Source of the DNA: Lawsonibacter faecis | Lineage (GTDB): Bacteria > Bacillota > Clostridia > Oscillospirales > Oscillospiraceae | Direction: 5' to 3' | Assembly: GCF_014287675.1 (NCBI RefSeq) | Contig: NZ_JACOPQ010000006.1 | Span: 124,001-188,000 of the forward strand | Length of the DNA stretch: 64,000 nt | Part shown: positions 42,635 through 50,877 of the stretch, piece by piece | How the letters are laid out: every line of letters begins with the position of its first letter | Position numbering within the stretch: position 1 is the stretch's first letter | Program-made: the position numbers and the translations under genes | Notes under the pieces: model-generated | Seen by the model: only the letters and a program-made list of their open reading frames with translations | Databases searched by the model: none | What the model was told of the DNA's origin: nothing

Positions 42635-42845
42635 GGGGCGGCGCAGGGTCGTCGGTGCAGCCCAGAATATAGTCTGTGGAGGTTTCGTACAGCTCCGCCA
42701 GCTTGATGACGGCCCAGGCCGGAATCTCGCGGATTCCCTTCTCATAGCGCCAGTAGACGTTTCGGTTCAGGTTCAGATACGCTGCGATTTCAATCTGGCT
42801 CTTATCATGGTCGATCCGCAGATCTTCAATTCTCTGAAAATGCAT
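42627..42845 (-). CDS. Small XRE-family HTH protein coupled to comEC
   Basis: A 72-residue protein consisting of one Cro/C1-type helix-turn-helix (SQIEIAAYLNLNRNVYWRYEKG, about residues 16-37) and a short tail. An AGGTGG ribosome site precedes the ATG at 42845. It overlaps comEC by 8 bases, suggesting control of, or co-expression with, the competence channel gene. Targets unknown. Confidence 0.85.
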   Translation of the reverse strand: MHFQRIEDLRIDHDKSQIEIAAYLNLNRNVYWRYEKGIREIPAWAVIKLAELYETSTDYILGCTDDPAPPHA

Positions 42846-42965
42846 GAAACCACCTCAGAAAAATGCTACCAAATGGCAACATTCCCTGGGCGTACTTTCA
42901 CCCATTCGGCTTCATTATATACAAATGCAAAGGGCGGCCAGCGGCCGCCCTGCGGTGTGTGGTAA

Positions 42966-43083
42966 GCGTGGGAGGGCCAAAACGCTTGGCGCAGCCCACA
43001 GGCGCCTTCAGCCGGGCGGCCAGGTCATGTCGCGGCCCGCGAGTACATGAAAATGCAGATGAGGCACGGACTGCCCCGCCTGC
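42966..43083. repeat. Duplicated 3' end of the HIT gene (extra copy)
   Basis: 118 bases identical, apart from one position, to 43170-43287, which includes the true 3' end of the HIT gene (last 25 codons, stop and some 3' flank). The period is 204 bases. Here the copy has no start or upstream coding part and cannot make a protein. Bases 42846-42965 upstream hold nothing recognised apart from a small GGCGGCCAGCGGCCGCC inverted repeat. Confidence 0.92.
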
Positions 43084-43200
43084 TCATCCCCCACGGCAGG
43101 CCGTGGGGGACCCCGCCTTTTTATCTGCCTGGGCGGAGTGAATCCGCCCGGCATCAAGGTTCTGGCCCTGCGTGGGAGGGCCAAAACGCTTGGCGCGGCC
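43084..43200. repeat. Structured repeat family 2, copy B
   Basis: Homologous to 28021-28140. It has the same three hairpins with changed but still paired stems: CCCCCACGG/CCGTGGGGG (about 43088-43109), GGGCGGA/TCCGCCC (about 43130-43148) and TGGCCCT/AGGGCCA (about 43162-43183). It shares the linker CTTTTTATCTGC and the core AATCCGCCCGGCATC with copy A. It is bracketed by the two copies of the HIT 3' end, just as copy A is bracketed by two rubrerythrin 3' ends. Confidence 0.78.
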
Positions 43201-43211
43201 CACAGGCGCCT

Positions 43212-43550
43212 TCAGCCGGGCGGCCAGGTCATGTCGCGGCCCGCGAGTACATGAAAATGCAGATGAGGCACGGACTGCCCCGCCTGCGGGCCGCAGTTGG
43301 AAACCACCCTGAAGTCGGTAACGCCCAAATCCCTCGCCACCTTGGCGATGACCTCAAAGGCATGGGCCACAACGGCGGAGTTCTCAGAGGAAATCTCACC
43401 GCAGGAGCCAATATGCGTCTTCGGGATCACCAAAAAATGGGTGGGCGCCTGGGGATCAATGTCACAGAACGCGAGGACCTGATCATCCTCGTACACCTTC
43501 TTGGACGGGATCTCACCCGCCGCGATCTTGCAGAATAAACAGTCGGACAT
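43212..43550 (-). CDS. HIT-family protein (HINT-like nucleotide hydrolase)
   Basis: A 112-residue protein with the histidine triad HLHFHVL (H96, H98, H100) and an N-terminal CLFCKIAAGEIPS zinc-type start, typical of HINT phosphoramidases acting on nucleoside monophosphate derivatives. Start at ATG 43550 after AAAGGAGG; a longer frame to 43655 overlaps the DUF4250 gene and is rejected. It is the third gene of alaS-DUF4250-HIT. Its last 75 coding bases are repeated 204 bases downstream. Confidence 0.94.
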   Translation of the reverse strand: MSDCLFCKIAAGEIPSKKVYEDDQVLAFCDIDPQAPTHFLVIPKTHIGSCGEISSENSAVVAHAFEVIAKVARDLGVTDFRVVSNCGPQAGQSVPHLHFHVLAGRDMTWPPG

Positions 43551-43593
43551 GGTTGGCCTCCTTTCGTTTTTCACAGCCGCAGCGGTCGGCGCA

Positions 43594-43767
43594 TCATTCA
43601 AAGCGGTTATGCGCCGGGTCGTAGGCGCAGCCGATCGCCGCCAGCTTCGCCTCAATCTCCGCGCCGTCCAGCTCGTTGTCGGCGCAGAAGTCCGGGAAGC
43701 TGGAGTAAAAGTCCCTCAGCTTAGTATTGACATAGCTGAGGAGGATAAAGGGATCTTGTGGTAGCAT
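43594..43767 (-). CDS. DUF4250 small protein (57 residues)
   Basis: A 57-residue acidic protein read from ATG 43767 (GGGAG ribosome site) to TGA 43594-43596. It starts MLPQDPFILLSYVNTKLRDF and continues with a helical FCADNELDGAEIEAKLAAIG segment, the DUF4250 pattern found in many clostridia. Function unknown. It lies between alaS (61 bases upstream) and the HIT gene (43 bases downstream), so it is probably co-transcribed under the Ala T-box. Confidence 0.85.
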   Translation of the reverse strand: MLPQDPFILLSYVNTKLRDFYSSFPDFCADNELDGAEIEAKLAAIGCAYDPAHNRFE

Positions 43768-43828
43768 TGGTTTTCTCCCGTAATCGGTTTAGCGGGGATG
43801 AGGCGGCTGTCCCAGGAGTGGGTTTAAG

Positions 43829-46495
43829 TCAAATCCCCAGCTTGTCGGCAACGAAGTTGTCCACGGCCGCAAGGGCGTCGTCCAGCTTGAGCACATCGGA
43901 GCCGCCGCCCATGGCGGAGTCGCTCTTGCCGCCGCCCTTGCCGCCGCAGATGGGGGCGATGGCCTTGATGATGTCGCCCGCCTTAACGCCCTTTGCCACC
44001 GCGTCCTTGCCGCAGACGGCCAGGAAGGTAATCTTGCCGTCCTTCACGGTGGAGAGCACACCCACCACGGAGGAGTCCTTATCCCGGAGGAAGTCGCCCA
44101 TCTTGCGCAGGCGGTCGGCGTCGGCGTCCGGCACGGTAGAGGTGAGGACCTTCAGCCCGCCCACGTCCTTGGCGCCCATGAGGAAGCGGCCCGCCTCGCC
44201 CACGGCCTCCCTGGCCTTGAAGGTCTCCACGGCGTGGCGCATATCCCGCAGCTCGCCAAGGGTCTGCTCGGCTTTCTCCCGCAGCTCGCCGGGATTGGTC
44301 TTGAAGACAGCCGCAGCCTGGAAGAGCATCTCCTGGTTCTGGCTCATCACATTGAGTGAGACCTCGCCGGTGGTAGCCTCGATGCGGCGCACGCCGGAGG
44401 CCACGCTGCCCTCGCTGACGATGTGGAAAAGCCCCACCTTGGCGGTGTTATCCAGGTGGGTGCCGCCGCACAGCTCCACGGAGTAGTCCCCCATGTTGAC
44501 CACGCGGACGGTGTCGCCGTACTTCTCGCCGAAGAGGGCCATTGCCCCGGTCTTCTTGGCTGCCTCTATGCTCATCACGTCGGTGCGGACGCTGTAGCCC
44601 TCCAGCACGGACTCGTTCACCAGGCGGTTCACCTCGGAGAGCTCCTGGGCGGTGAGGGCTGAAAAATGAGTGAAGTCGAAGCGCAGGCGGTCGGGCTCCA
44701 CCAGGCTGCCTGCCTGGTTGACGTGGTCGCCCAGGACGGTCTTGAGAGCCTTGTGCAGCAGGTGGGTGGCGGAGTGGGCGCGCGCGATGGCGCGGCGGCG
44801 GGTCATATCGTAAGAAGTGGTAACGGTGTCGCCCACCTTGATCTCCCCGGCGAGGACCACGCCGTAGTGCATATACTTGCCGCCCTTGTTCTTCTGTACG
44901 TCAGTAACCTCAAAGCGCATATTGCCGCAGCGCAGGGTGCCGTGGTCGGCCACCTGGCCGCCCATCTCCGCGTAGAGGGTGGTGCGGTCCAGGACCACGA
45001 TGGCCTCGGCCCCGGCTCCGGCGCTCTCCCTGAGCTCCTCGTCCGCCACCACAGCCAGCACCCGGGCCTCGGCCTCACGGCGGGCATAGCCCACAAACTC
45101 GGTGGCGGGCATATCCTTGCCGAACTCGATGCCGGCCCAGCCCAGGTCGCCCAGCGCGGCGCGGGCCTCCCGGGCGCGGACCTTCTGCTCCTCCATGAGG
45201 GTCTTGAAGGCGGACTCGTCCACAGTCATGCCCTGCTCCTCCACGATTTCGCGGGTGAGGTCGATGGGGAAGCCGTAGGTGTCGTACAGCTTGAAGGCGT
45301 CGGCGCCGGAAAAAACCTGCTCCTTCTTGGCCTTGTGCTCATCCATCAGGCCGCTGAGGATACTCATGCCGCCGTCGATGGTCTTGGCGAAGTTCTCCTC
45401 CTCCACCTTGATGACGCGGGTGATATACTCCTGCTTCTCCCGCAGTTCGGGGTAGTGGCCCTCGTTCTCGCGGATGACGGTGTCGCAGACCTCATAGAGG
45501 AAGGGCTCGTTGACGCCCAGGAGCTTGCCGTGGCGGGCGGCCCGGCGGAGAAGGCGGCGAAGCACATAGCCCCGGCCCTCGTTGGAGGGGAGCACGCCGT
45601 CGGAGATCATAAAGGTGGCGGAGCGGATATGGTCGGTGATGACCCGCAGGGACACGTCCGTCCCGGCGCTCTCACCGTAGTGGGCCTTGGTGATTTCGCT
45701 GACCTTGTTGGTGATGTTCATCACGGTGTCCACATCAAAGAGAGAGGCCACGCCCTGGCACACGCAGGCCAGACGCTCCAGGCCCATGCCGGTGTCGATG
45801 TTCTTCTGGGCGAGGTCCGCGTAGTGCCCCTCGCCGTCGGAGTTGAACTGGGAGAAGACGACGTTCCATACCTCGATATAGCGGTCGCACTCGCAGCCCA
45901 CGGTGCAGCCCGGCTTGCCGCAGCCCCACTGCTCGCCGCGGTCGTAGTAGATCTCGGAGCAGGGGCCGCAGGGACCGGAGCCGTGCTCCCAGAAGTTGTC
46001 CTCCTTGCCGAACTTGAAGATACGCTCGGCGGGGATGCCGATCTCCTTGTTCCAAATCTCAAAGGCGTCGTCGTCGGCCGGGGTGGTCTCATTTCCGGCG
46101 AAGACGGAGGGGTAGAGCCGCTCCGGGTCCAGGCCCACCCAGTCGGGGCTGGTGAGGAACTCCCACGCCCAGTGGATGGCGTCCCGCTTGAAGTAGTCGC
46201 CGAAAGAGAAATTGCCCAGCATCTCGAAATAGGTGCCGTGGCGGGCGGTGTGGCCGATGTTCTCAATGTCGCCGGTGCGGATGCACTTCTGGCAGGTACA
46301 GACGCGGTGGCTGGGGGGTTCCTGCTCGCCGGTGAACCAGGGCTTCATGGGGGCCATGCCGGAGTTGATGAGCAGCAGGCTGGCGTCGTTCTGGGGGATG
46401 AGGGGGAAGCTGCCAAGTCGCAGATGGCCCTTGCTCTCAAAGAACTTGAGGAACAGTTCCCTCAGCTCGTTGAGACCGTAGTTTTTGGGTTCCAT
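43829..46495 (-). CDS. alaS: Alanyl-tRNA synthetase
   Basis: An 888-residue synthetase that charges tRNA-Ala. The class II catalytic core (about 1-250) is followed by the tRNA-recognition domain, the editing domain with zinc ligands HSATH (about 570) and CGGTH (about 675), and the C-Ala domain with a DHHA1-type GGKGGG end. Start at ATG 46495 because GGAGG lies inside a five-codon longer frame. Controlled by the Ala T-box at 46610-46845. Confidence 0.97.
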   Translation of the reverse strand: MEPKNYGLNELRELFLKFFESKGHLRLGSFPLIPQNDASLLLINSGMAPMKPWFTGEQEPPSHRVCTCQKCIRTGDIENIGHTARHGTYFEMLGNFSFGDYFKRDAIHWAWEFLTSPDWVGLDPERLYPSVFAGNETTPADDDAFEIWNKEIGIPAERIFKFGKEDNFWEHGSGPCGPCSEIYYDRGEQWGCGKPGCTVGCECDRYIEVWNVVFSQFNSDGEGHYADLAQKNIDTGMGLERLACVCQGVASLFDVDTVMNITNKVSEITKAHYGESAGTDVSLRVITDHIRSATFMISDGVLPSNEGRGYVLRRLLRRAARHGKLLGVNEPFLYEVCDTVIRENEGHYPELREKQEYITRVIKVEEENFAKTIDGGMSILSGLMDEHKAKKEQVFSGADAFKLYDTYGFPIDLTREIVEEQGMTVDESAFKTLMEEQKVRAREARAALGDLGWAGIEFGKDMPATEFVGYARREAEARVLAVVADEELRESAGAGAEAIVVLDRTTLYAEMGGQVADHGTLRCGNMRFEVTDVQKNKGGKYMHYGVVLAGEIKVGDTVTTSYDMTRRRAIARAHSATHLLHKALKTVLGDHVNQAGSLVEPDRLRFDFTHFSALTAQELSEVNRLVNESVLEGYSVRTDVMSIEAAKKTGAMALFGEKYGDTVRVVNMGDYSVELCGGTHLDNTAKVGLFHIVSEGSVASGVRRIEATTGEVSLNVMSQNQEMLFQAAAVFKTNPGELREKAEQTLGELRDMRHAVETFKAREAVGEAGRFLMGAKDVGGLKVLTSTVPDADADRLRKMGDFLRDKDSSVVGVLSTVKDGKITFLAVCGKDAVAKGVKAGDIIKAIAPICGGKGGGKSDSAMGGGSDVLKLDDALAAVDNFVADKLGI

Positions 46496-46609
46496 GGGTA
46501 TTACCTCCATTAAATAAATCGTATCGGAATTTTGGTCCTGACCCGCCCCGGCAGGGATGGGAGATCCGGCGGCCCCCGCGCAGGTGGGCGTGGGCCGGTT
46601 TGGGGCAAA

Positions 46610-46845
46610 ACAAAACGCTCCGCCCCTGCGTACAGGGGCGAAGCGCCATACTTCGCGGTACCACCCTGATTATACCAAAACGTGCTTTGGTATATCTCAT
46701 TACGCCCGTAACGCGGGCGAGACGTTCTACTCGTCATAGACAGCTCGGGAGTGGCGCGTCTGTCCGTATCGCCGAGGGCTCTCACCATCCCCTCTCGCTC
46801 ATCGCGGCGTGACAAACTTGGCTCCTTCATGGCCTTTAGCTTAGT
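46610..46845 (-). ncRNA. T-box riboswitch leader, Ala specifier
   Basis: Minus-strand leader of alaS. The T-box hallmark AGGGTGGTACCGCG (complement at about 46654-46667) carries a TGGU bulge matching A73 of tRNA-Ala. The specifier context GCC-ACTCCCGAG places GCC at 46753-46755, aligned with TGG-ACTTCCGAG of the Trp T-box in this window. Stem I begins near 46838 (ATGAAGGAG). The terminator stem lies at about 46613-46644, followed by TTTTGTTTT. Uncharged tRNA-Ala should induce alaS. Confidence 0.93.
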
Positions 46846-46846
46846 C

Positions 46847-46874
46847 ATTGTACCACAATTCCTCCGTTTGTCAA
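46847..46874 (-). promoter_or_regulatory. Promoter of the alaS T-box transcript
   Basis: Minus strand: -35 TTGACA (46869-46874), 16-base spacer, -10 TACAAT (46847-46852). Confidence 0.75.
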
Positions 46875-46910
46875 ATCTTTTTCCGCCATCCCGGGACCTT
46901 TTCCAAAATC

Positions 46911-46922
46911 CTGTGCTATAAT
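46911..46922 (+). promoter_or_regulatory. Extended -10 promoter of the rubredoxin-GltS fusion gene
   Basis: TGTGCTATAAT context with TATAAT at 46917-46922 and a TGC extension; there is no good -35. Divergent from the alaS promoter. Confidence 0.6.
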
Positions 46923-46952
46923 GCAATTATCAACAAAATACGGAGGTGTCCT

Positions 46953-48350
46953 ATGGCCAAATACAAGTGTCAGATCTGCGGATTTGTCTACGACGACGTC
47001 AAGGAGGGCGTCCCCTTCAGCGCGCTCCCGGAGGACTGGACCTGCCCGCTGTGCCATGCGCCCAAGGCTCTGTACGAGAAGGTGGAGGAGGCCGGAGAAA
47101 GCGCTCCCGCCCCGGCGGCCAGGGATGTGAACCCTCTCGCCTGGCCGGAGGAGCTGGTGAAGCACGACGGCGGCGTGATTGACGAGATACACGCCCTGGC
47201 CGAGACCGGGCGGAGCGTTACCGAACCCATGGAGACCCTGATGCATGTGCCCGGGTTTGACGAGATTCTGATTTTGGGCGCACAGCTTGCCCGGCAGCCC
47301 CTGGACGACGGCGCGCCCGTGAACGTCCGGACCGTCATCGGGAAGCGGGCCAGGAGGCCCATGGTGCTGGAAACGCCCGTCTACATCTCCCATATGAGCT
47401 TCGGCGCCCTCTCCAAAGAGACCAAGGTGGCCCTCAGCCGGGGCAGCGCCCTGGCGAAGACCGCCATGTGCAGCGGCGAGGGCGGCATCCTGCCCGAAGA
47501 GCGGGCGGAGGCCTTCAGGTATATCTTTGAGTACGTCCCCAACCTCTATAGCGTCACCGACGAGAACCTTCAAAACGCCGACGCCATTGAGATTAAAATC
47601 GGCCAGGGCACCAAGCCCGGCATGGGCGGCCATCTGCCCGGCGGCAAGGTCACGGCGGAAATTGCCGCCATCCGGGGCAAGCCCCAGGGACAGGATGTGA
47701 TCAGCCCCTCCCACTTCTCCCGCCTCAAGACCCCCGCCGATTTGAAGGAACTGGTGGACGAGCTGCGTGAGCGCAGCGGCGGGCGTCCCATCGGCGTGAA
47801 GCTGGCGGCGGGGCACATTGAAAAAGACCTGGAATTTCTGATGAGCGCGGCCCCGGATTTTGTCACCTTCGACGGCCGGGGCGGGGCCACCGGCTCCTCA
47901 CCCAAATTCCTCAAGGACGCCTCCAGCGTGCCCACGATATACGCCCTTGCCCGGGCGCGCCGGTTCCTGGACGAGCACGGCATGGACTGTCAGCTGGTCA
48001 TCACCGGCGGACTGCGCACCAGCCGGGACTTCGTCAAGGCCCTGGCCATGGGGGCCGACGCCGTGGCGGTGGCCTCCGCCGCCCTCATCGCCCTTGCCTG
48101 CCAGCGCTACCGGGTCTGCCACAATGACCGCTGCCCCATGGGCGTCGCCACCCAGGACCCGGAGCTGCGCGGGCGGCTGGTGGTGGGGACCGGGGCCAGG
48201 CGGGTCGCCAACTTCCTGAACGCCTCCACCGAGGAGCTGCGGTCCTTTGCCCGGTGCACCGGACACGGGGACATCCACGAGCTGTCCACGGAGGATTTGT
48301 GTACGGTGAGCGGGGAGATCGCGAAGTACGCCGGAATTGCGCACGCTTAA
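46953..48350 (+). CDS. Rubredoxin - glutamate synthase-like FMN domain fusion
   Basis: A 465-residue cytoplasmic protein. The rubredoxin domain (residues 1-47; CQICG, CPLCH ligands) is fused to the FMN-binding glutamate synthase central domain (about 100-450; motifs MSFGALSKETK, GQGTKPGMGGHLPG, and the cluster-type CHNDRCPMGVATQ). It lacks the glutaminase and C-terminal helix domains of full GltB. The rubredoxin may deliver electrons to the flavin. Whether it makes glutamate is unproven; the family includes archaeal-type and orphan enzymes. ATG at 46953 follows ACGGAGG. Confidence 0.88.
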   Translation: MAKYKCQICGFVYDDVKEGVPFSALPEDWTCPLCHAPKALYEKVEEAGESAPAPAARDVNPLAWPEELVKHDGGVIDEIHALAETGRSVTEPMETLMHVPGFDEILILGAQLARQPLDDGAPVNVRTVIGKRARRPMVLETPVYISHMSFGALSKETKVALSRGSALAKTAMCSGEGGILPEERAEAFRYIFEYVPNLYSVTDENLQNADAIEIKIGQGTKPGMGGHLPGGKVTAEIAAIRGKPQGQDVISPSHFSRLKTPADLKELVDELRERSGGRPIGVKLAAGHIEKDLEFLMSAAPDFVTFDGRGGATGSSPKFLKDASSVPTIYALARARRFLDEHGMDCQLVITGGLRTSRDFVKALAMGADAVAVASAALIALACQRYRVCHNDRCPMGVATQDPELRGRLVVGTGARRVANFLNASTEELRSFARCTGHGDIHELSTEDLCTVSGEIAKYAGIAHA

Positions 48351-48406
48351 TAGAATAAAAGGATGGGCGCCCCGCCGTTCGGCGGGGCGCCCATCCTTTT
48401 ATTCTA
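48351..48406. terminator. Bidirectional terminator between convergent genes
   Basis: Perfect 26-bp stem (48351-48376 with 48381-48406) with a GTTC loop and A/T-rich outer arms. It starts right after the stop of the rubredoxin fusion gene, and its right arm contains the TAG stop of the convergent acyltransferase. Confidence 0.85.
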
Positions 48407-49516
48407 CCGACGGCGGAAGAGGGAAAACAGGTTGCTCTCTGCACAGGCCGTGGAAAACGTTTGGCCGGTGACGAGGTAGCACAGCGGCTTGACGCTGGAT
48501 ACCAGTACAACCCCCAGCACACAGGCGGCCAGGGCAGCGAGCCAGATGCAAACCTGGGATGGAATGCCCGTGGAGGGCCCGCCTGTCAGACGGACCCAGG
48601 CCCACTCCACCACCTTGATGGCAAGGGGGTGCGCCAGATAGACCCCGAAGGAGCAGCTTGAGAGGAGCACCAGCCGCCGCCCGCTCCCCCGTCCTCCCCC
48701 GCAGCAGCTCTTGACCAGCAGGAAGATGGAGGCGGCCAGCACCATGGCGAAGAGCCCCTGGTAGCTTGAAAACCACTCGCCGTACCAGCCCTTGGCACTG
48801 GTCATGCCCCAGGTTCCCAGGGCAATCACCGCCCAGTCGGCCAGGAAAACGGCCCACAGCAGTCCACGGGAGGGGAGCTTCCTGATTCCGTCCAGCCAGG
48901 GGCCCAGGAGGAAGTAGCCCAGATATCCCTCCAACAGACTCACACCCAGGGTCATATTCTCCGTCACCAGGCCGTTCCAGGGCTCGGGGATAAAAAAGCG
49001 CAGAGTGTGCAGGCCCAGCGTGACCAGCACCCACAGGCCCATAAGATAGTTCCAGTGCCTGCGCTCCAGATTGTCCACCATGCGCTTTAAAAGCGGGGAC
49101 AGAAGGTACATGGGCACCAGCGCGTAGAGGAACCAGTAGGGGGTGAGCACGGTGGTATACGGCAGGGCCAGCAGCCTGGACAGCGCCGCTGCGCCCCCCT
49201 CCCTCACCCAGATAAACGCGATAATGAGCAGGGACCAGGCGAGGCCGGGCACCAGCACTCTGGGCACCCGGCGGCGGAGGACATAGGCCGGGTCGGCGGT
49301 TTTCTCCGAGCTCATGAGAAGCGACCCGGAGAGCATGAAAAAGAGGGGCACCGCCGCCGTGCCCAGGGATGCGAACACATTGGAGAAGTGCCACAGGGCG
49401 GTATCCGGACTCTGGCGCAGGGCGCCCGCGGCGGTGTGCAGATACACCACCGCCGCCATGGAGCACACCCGCAGCAGGTCGAAGTCCCGGCGGCGGGTGG
49501 GAAGGGTTTTGGTCAA
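48404..49516 (-). CDS. Acyltransferase 3 family membrane protein
   Basis: A 370-residue polytopic protein (about ten helices) of the acyltransferase-3/OatA-N family, starting with the typical RRDFDLLRVCSMAAVVYLHTAAG segment (His28 region is the conserved active site). Such enzymes O-acylate cell-surface polysaccharides or peptidoglycan. Here there is no C-terminal SGNH domain. Start is TTG at 49516 with AGGAG about 12 bases upstream, a rather long spacing. Substrate unknown. Confidence 0.88.
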   Translation of the reverse strand: MTKTLPTRRRDFDLLRVCSMAAVVYLHTAAGALRQSPDTALWHFSNVFASLGTAAVPLFFMLSGSLLMSSEKTADPAYVLRRRVPRVLVPGLAWSLLIIAFIWVREGGAAALSRLLALPYTTVLTPYWFLYALVPMYLLSPLLKRMVDNLERRHWNYLMGLWVLVTLGLHTLRFFIPEPWNGLVTENMTLGVSLLEGYLGYFLLGPWLDGIRKLPSRGLLWAVFLADWAVIALGTWGMTSAKGWYGEWFSSYQGLFAMVLAASIFLLVKSCCGGGRGSGRRLVLLSSCSFGVYLAHPLAIKVVEWAWVRLTGGPSTGIPSQVCIWLAALAACVLGVVLVSSVKPLCYLVTGQTFSTACAESNLFSLFRRR

Positions 49517-49608
49517 GGGCGGTTCACGCTCCTTTAGAAATGAGAGGCGAAGGGGAGCGCAGCGGCTCCGTTGGAATGGAAATTGCGGATTGCCGCGGGA
49601 GGCGGGGC

Positions 49609-50877
49609 TTATTGGGCCGCGCCCTGTGCCTGTACTCTTCTCCGCAGGAGGGACAGGGGCGGCACGGGGACGGGGAGCCTCATGTGCAGCTTCATCTCCG
49701 GCTTGCGGGCCTCAAGGAGGGGCAGCCCGCCGCCGTCGGTCATATCGGGCACAGTGAAGGCCGTGGGCCGCACGCCGGGGCCGACCAGCTCCAGCTCGTC
49801 CCCCACGGCGAATTTGTTGCGCAGGGAGAGCACGGCGGCTCCGTCTGCGCCGCAGGACTCCACCAGGGCGCAGACCTGCCAGTCCCGGATGTAGCGGGAA
49901 TCCTCGGTGTACTGCCCCGGCTGGCCGAAGTAGAAGCCGGTGGAGTAGTGCCGGTGGCTCACATGCTCCACCTCGTCGCGCCAGACGCCGTCCAGGGGAA
50001 CTCCCGCCAGGGCGGCGTCGGCCGCCCTTCGGTAGGCCTGTGTGATGACGGCGGCATAGTAGGCGCTCTTGGCCCGGCCCTCAATTTTAAAGCTGTCCAC
50101 CCCGGCGTCGATGAGCTCGGGAATGTGGTCAATCATGCACATGTCGCGGGAGTTCATAATGTAGGTATTTTCCCCGTCCTCGCAGACGGGGAAATACTCG
50201 CCGGGGCGCTTCTCCTCCACCAGGGCGTACCGGTAGCGGCAGGGCTGGGCGCAGGCCCCCCGGTTGGAGTCCCGGCCGGTCATATAGTTGGAGAGGAGGC
50301 AGCGGCCCGAGTAGCTGACGCACATGGCCCCGTGGACGAAGCACTCGATCTCCAGGTCCATGGGCGTCCTGGCGCGGATCTCCCGGATCTCGTCCAGAGA
50401 GAGCTCCCGGGCCAGAATGACCCGCTTGGCGCCCAGGTCGTACCAGGCGGAGGCGCACTGGAAGTTTACGATGCTGGCCTGGGTGGAGATGTGGACGTCC
50501 AGATGGGGGGCGTACCTCTTCGCCAGGGCCAGGGTGCCCACCTCGGCCACGATGACGGCGTTGACCCGGAGGCTGTCCAGGTACTCCAGCCACTCGGGCA
50601 GACGCGACACCTCGCCGTTGCGGGGCATGGTGTTGCAGGTCACATTGACCAGCACGCCCCGGGCGGCACAGAGCTTCACGGCCTCCTCCAGCTCCGCCGG
50701 GGAGAAATTGCCCGCGAAGGTGCGCATTCCAAACTGGTTTCCGGCCAGATAGACTGCGTCGGCCCCGTAGGCCACCGCCATGCGCAGCCGCTCCATGTCG
50801 CCCGCCGGAGCCAGCACCTCCGGCCGGGCATGCCGGCCGGAGGCGGGCTCATTGGTCACGCGGTTTCCCTCAGCCAT
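49609..50877 (-). CDS. Peptidase U32 family protein
   Basis: A 422-residue protein with the U32 signature around FVHGAMCVSYSGRCLLSNY (about 190-210) and the following CAQPCRY, which in RlhA/TrhP-type members binds an Fe-S cluster. The N-terminal TIM-barrel part opens with EVLAPAGDMERLRMAVAYGAD. U32 proteins are involved in RNA hydroxylation (tRNA or 23S) or were described as collagenases; RNA modification is the likelier role. Start at ATG 50877 overlaps the mltG stop by 8 bases, with AGGAG upstream. Confidence 0.9.
   Translation of the reverse strand: MAEGNRVTNEPASGRHARPEVLAPAGDMERLRMAVAYGADAVYLAGNQFGMRTFAGNFSPAELEEAVKLCAARGVLVNVTCNTMPRNGEVSRLPEWLEYLDSLRVNAVIVAEVGTLALAKRYAPHLDVHISTQASIVNFQCASAWYDLGAKRVILARELSLDEIREIRARTPMDLEIECFVHGAMCVSYSGRCLLSNYMTGRDSNRGACAQPCRYRYALVEEKRPGEYFPVCEDGENTYIMNSRDMCMIDHIPELIDAGVDSFKIEGRAKSAYYAAVITQAYRRAADAALAGVPLDGVWRDEVEHVSHRHYSTGFYFGQPGQYTEDSRYIRDWQVCALVESCGADGAAVLSLRNKFAVGDELELVGPGVRPTAFTVPDMTDGGGLPLLEARKPEMKLHMRLPVPVPPLSLLRRRVQAQGAAQ

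Noticed and set aside
42966..43287. Possible CRISPR-like repeat
   Set aside because: Only two long copies with a single 86-base interval, and the copies are a gene 3' end; no cas genes.
43047..43538. 163-codon plus-strand frame across the HIT duplication
   Set aside because: It is antisense to the HIT gene and its duplicate; internal amino-acid repeats only reflect the DNA duplication.
44666..46513. 615-codon open frame on the plus strand opposite alaS
   Set aside because: Shadow of alaS, with low-complexity composition and no motif.
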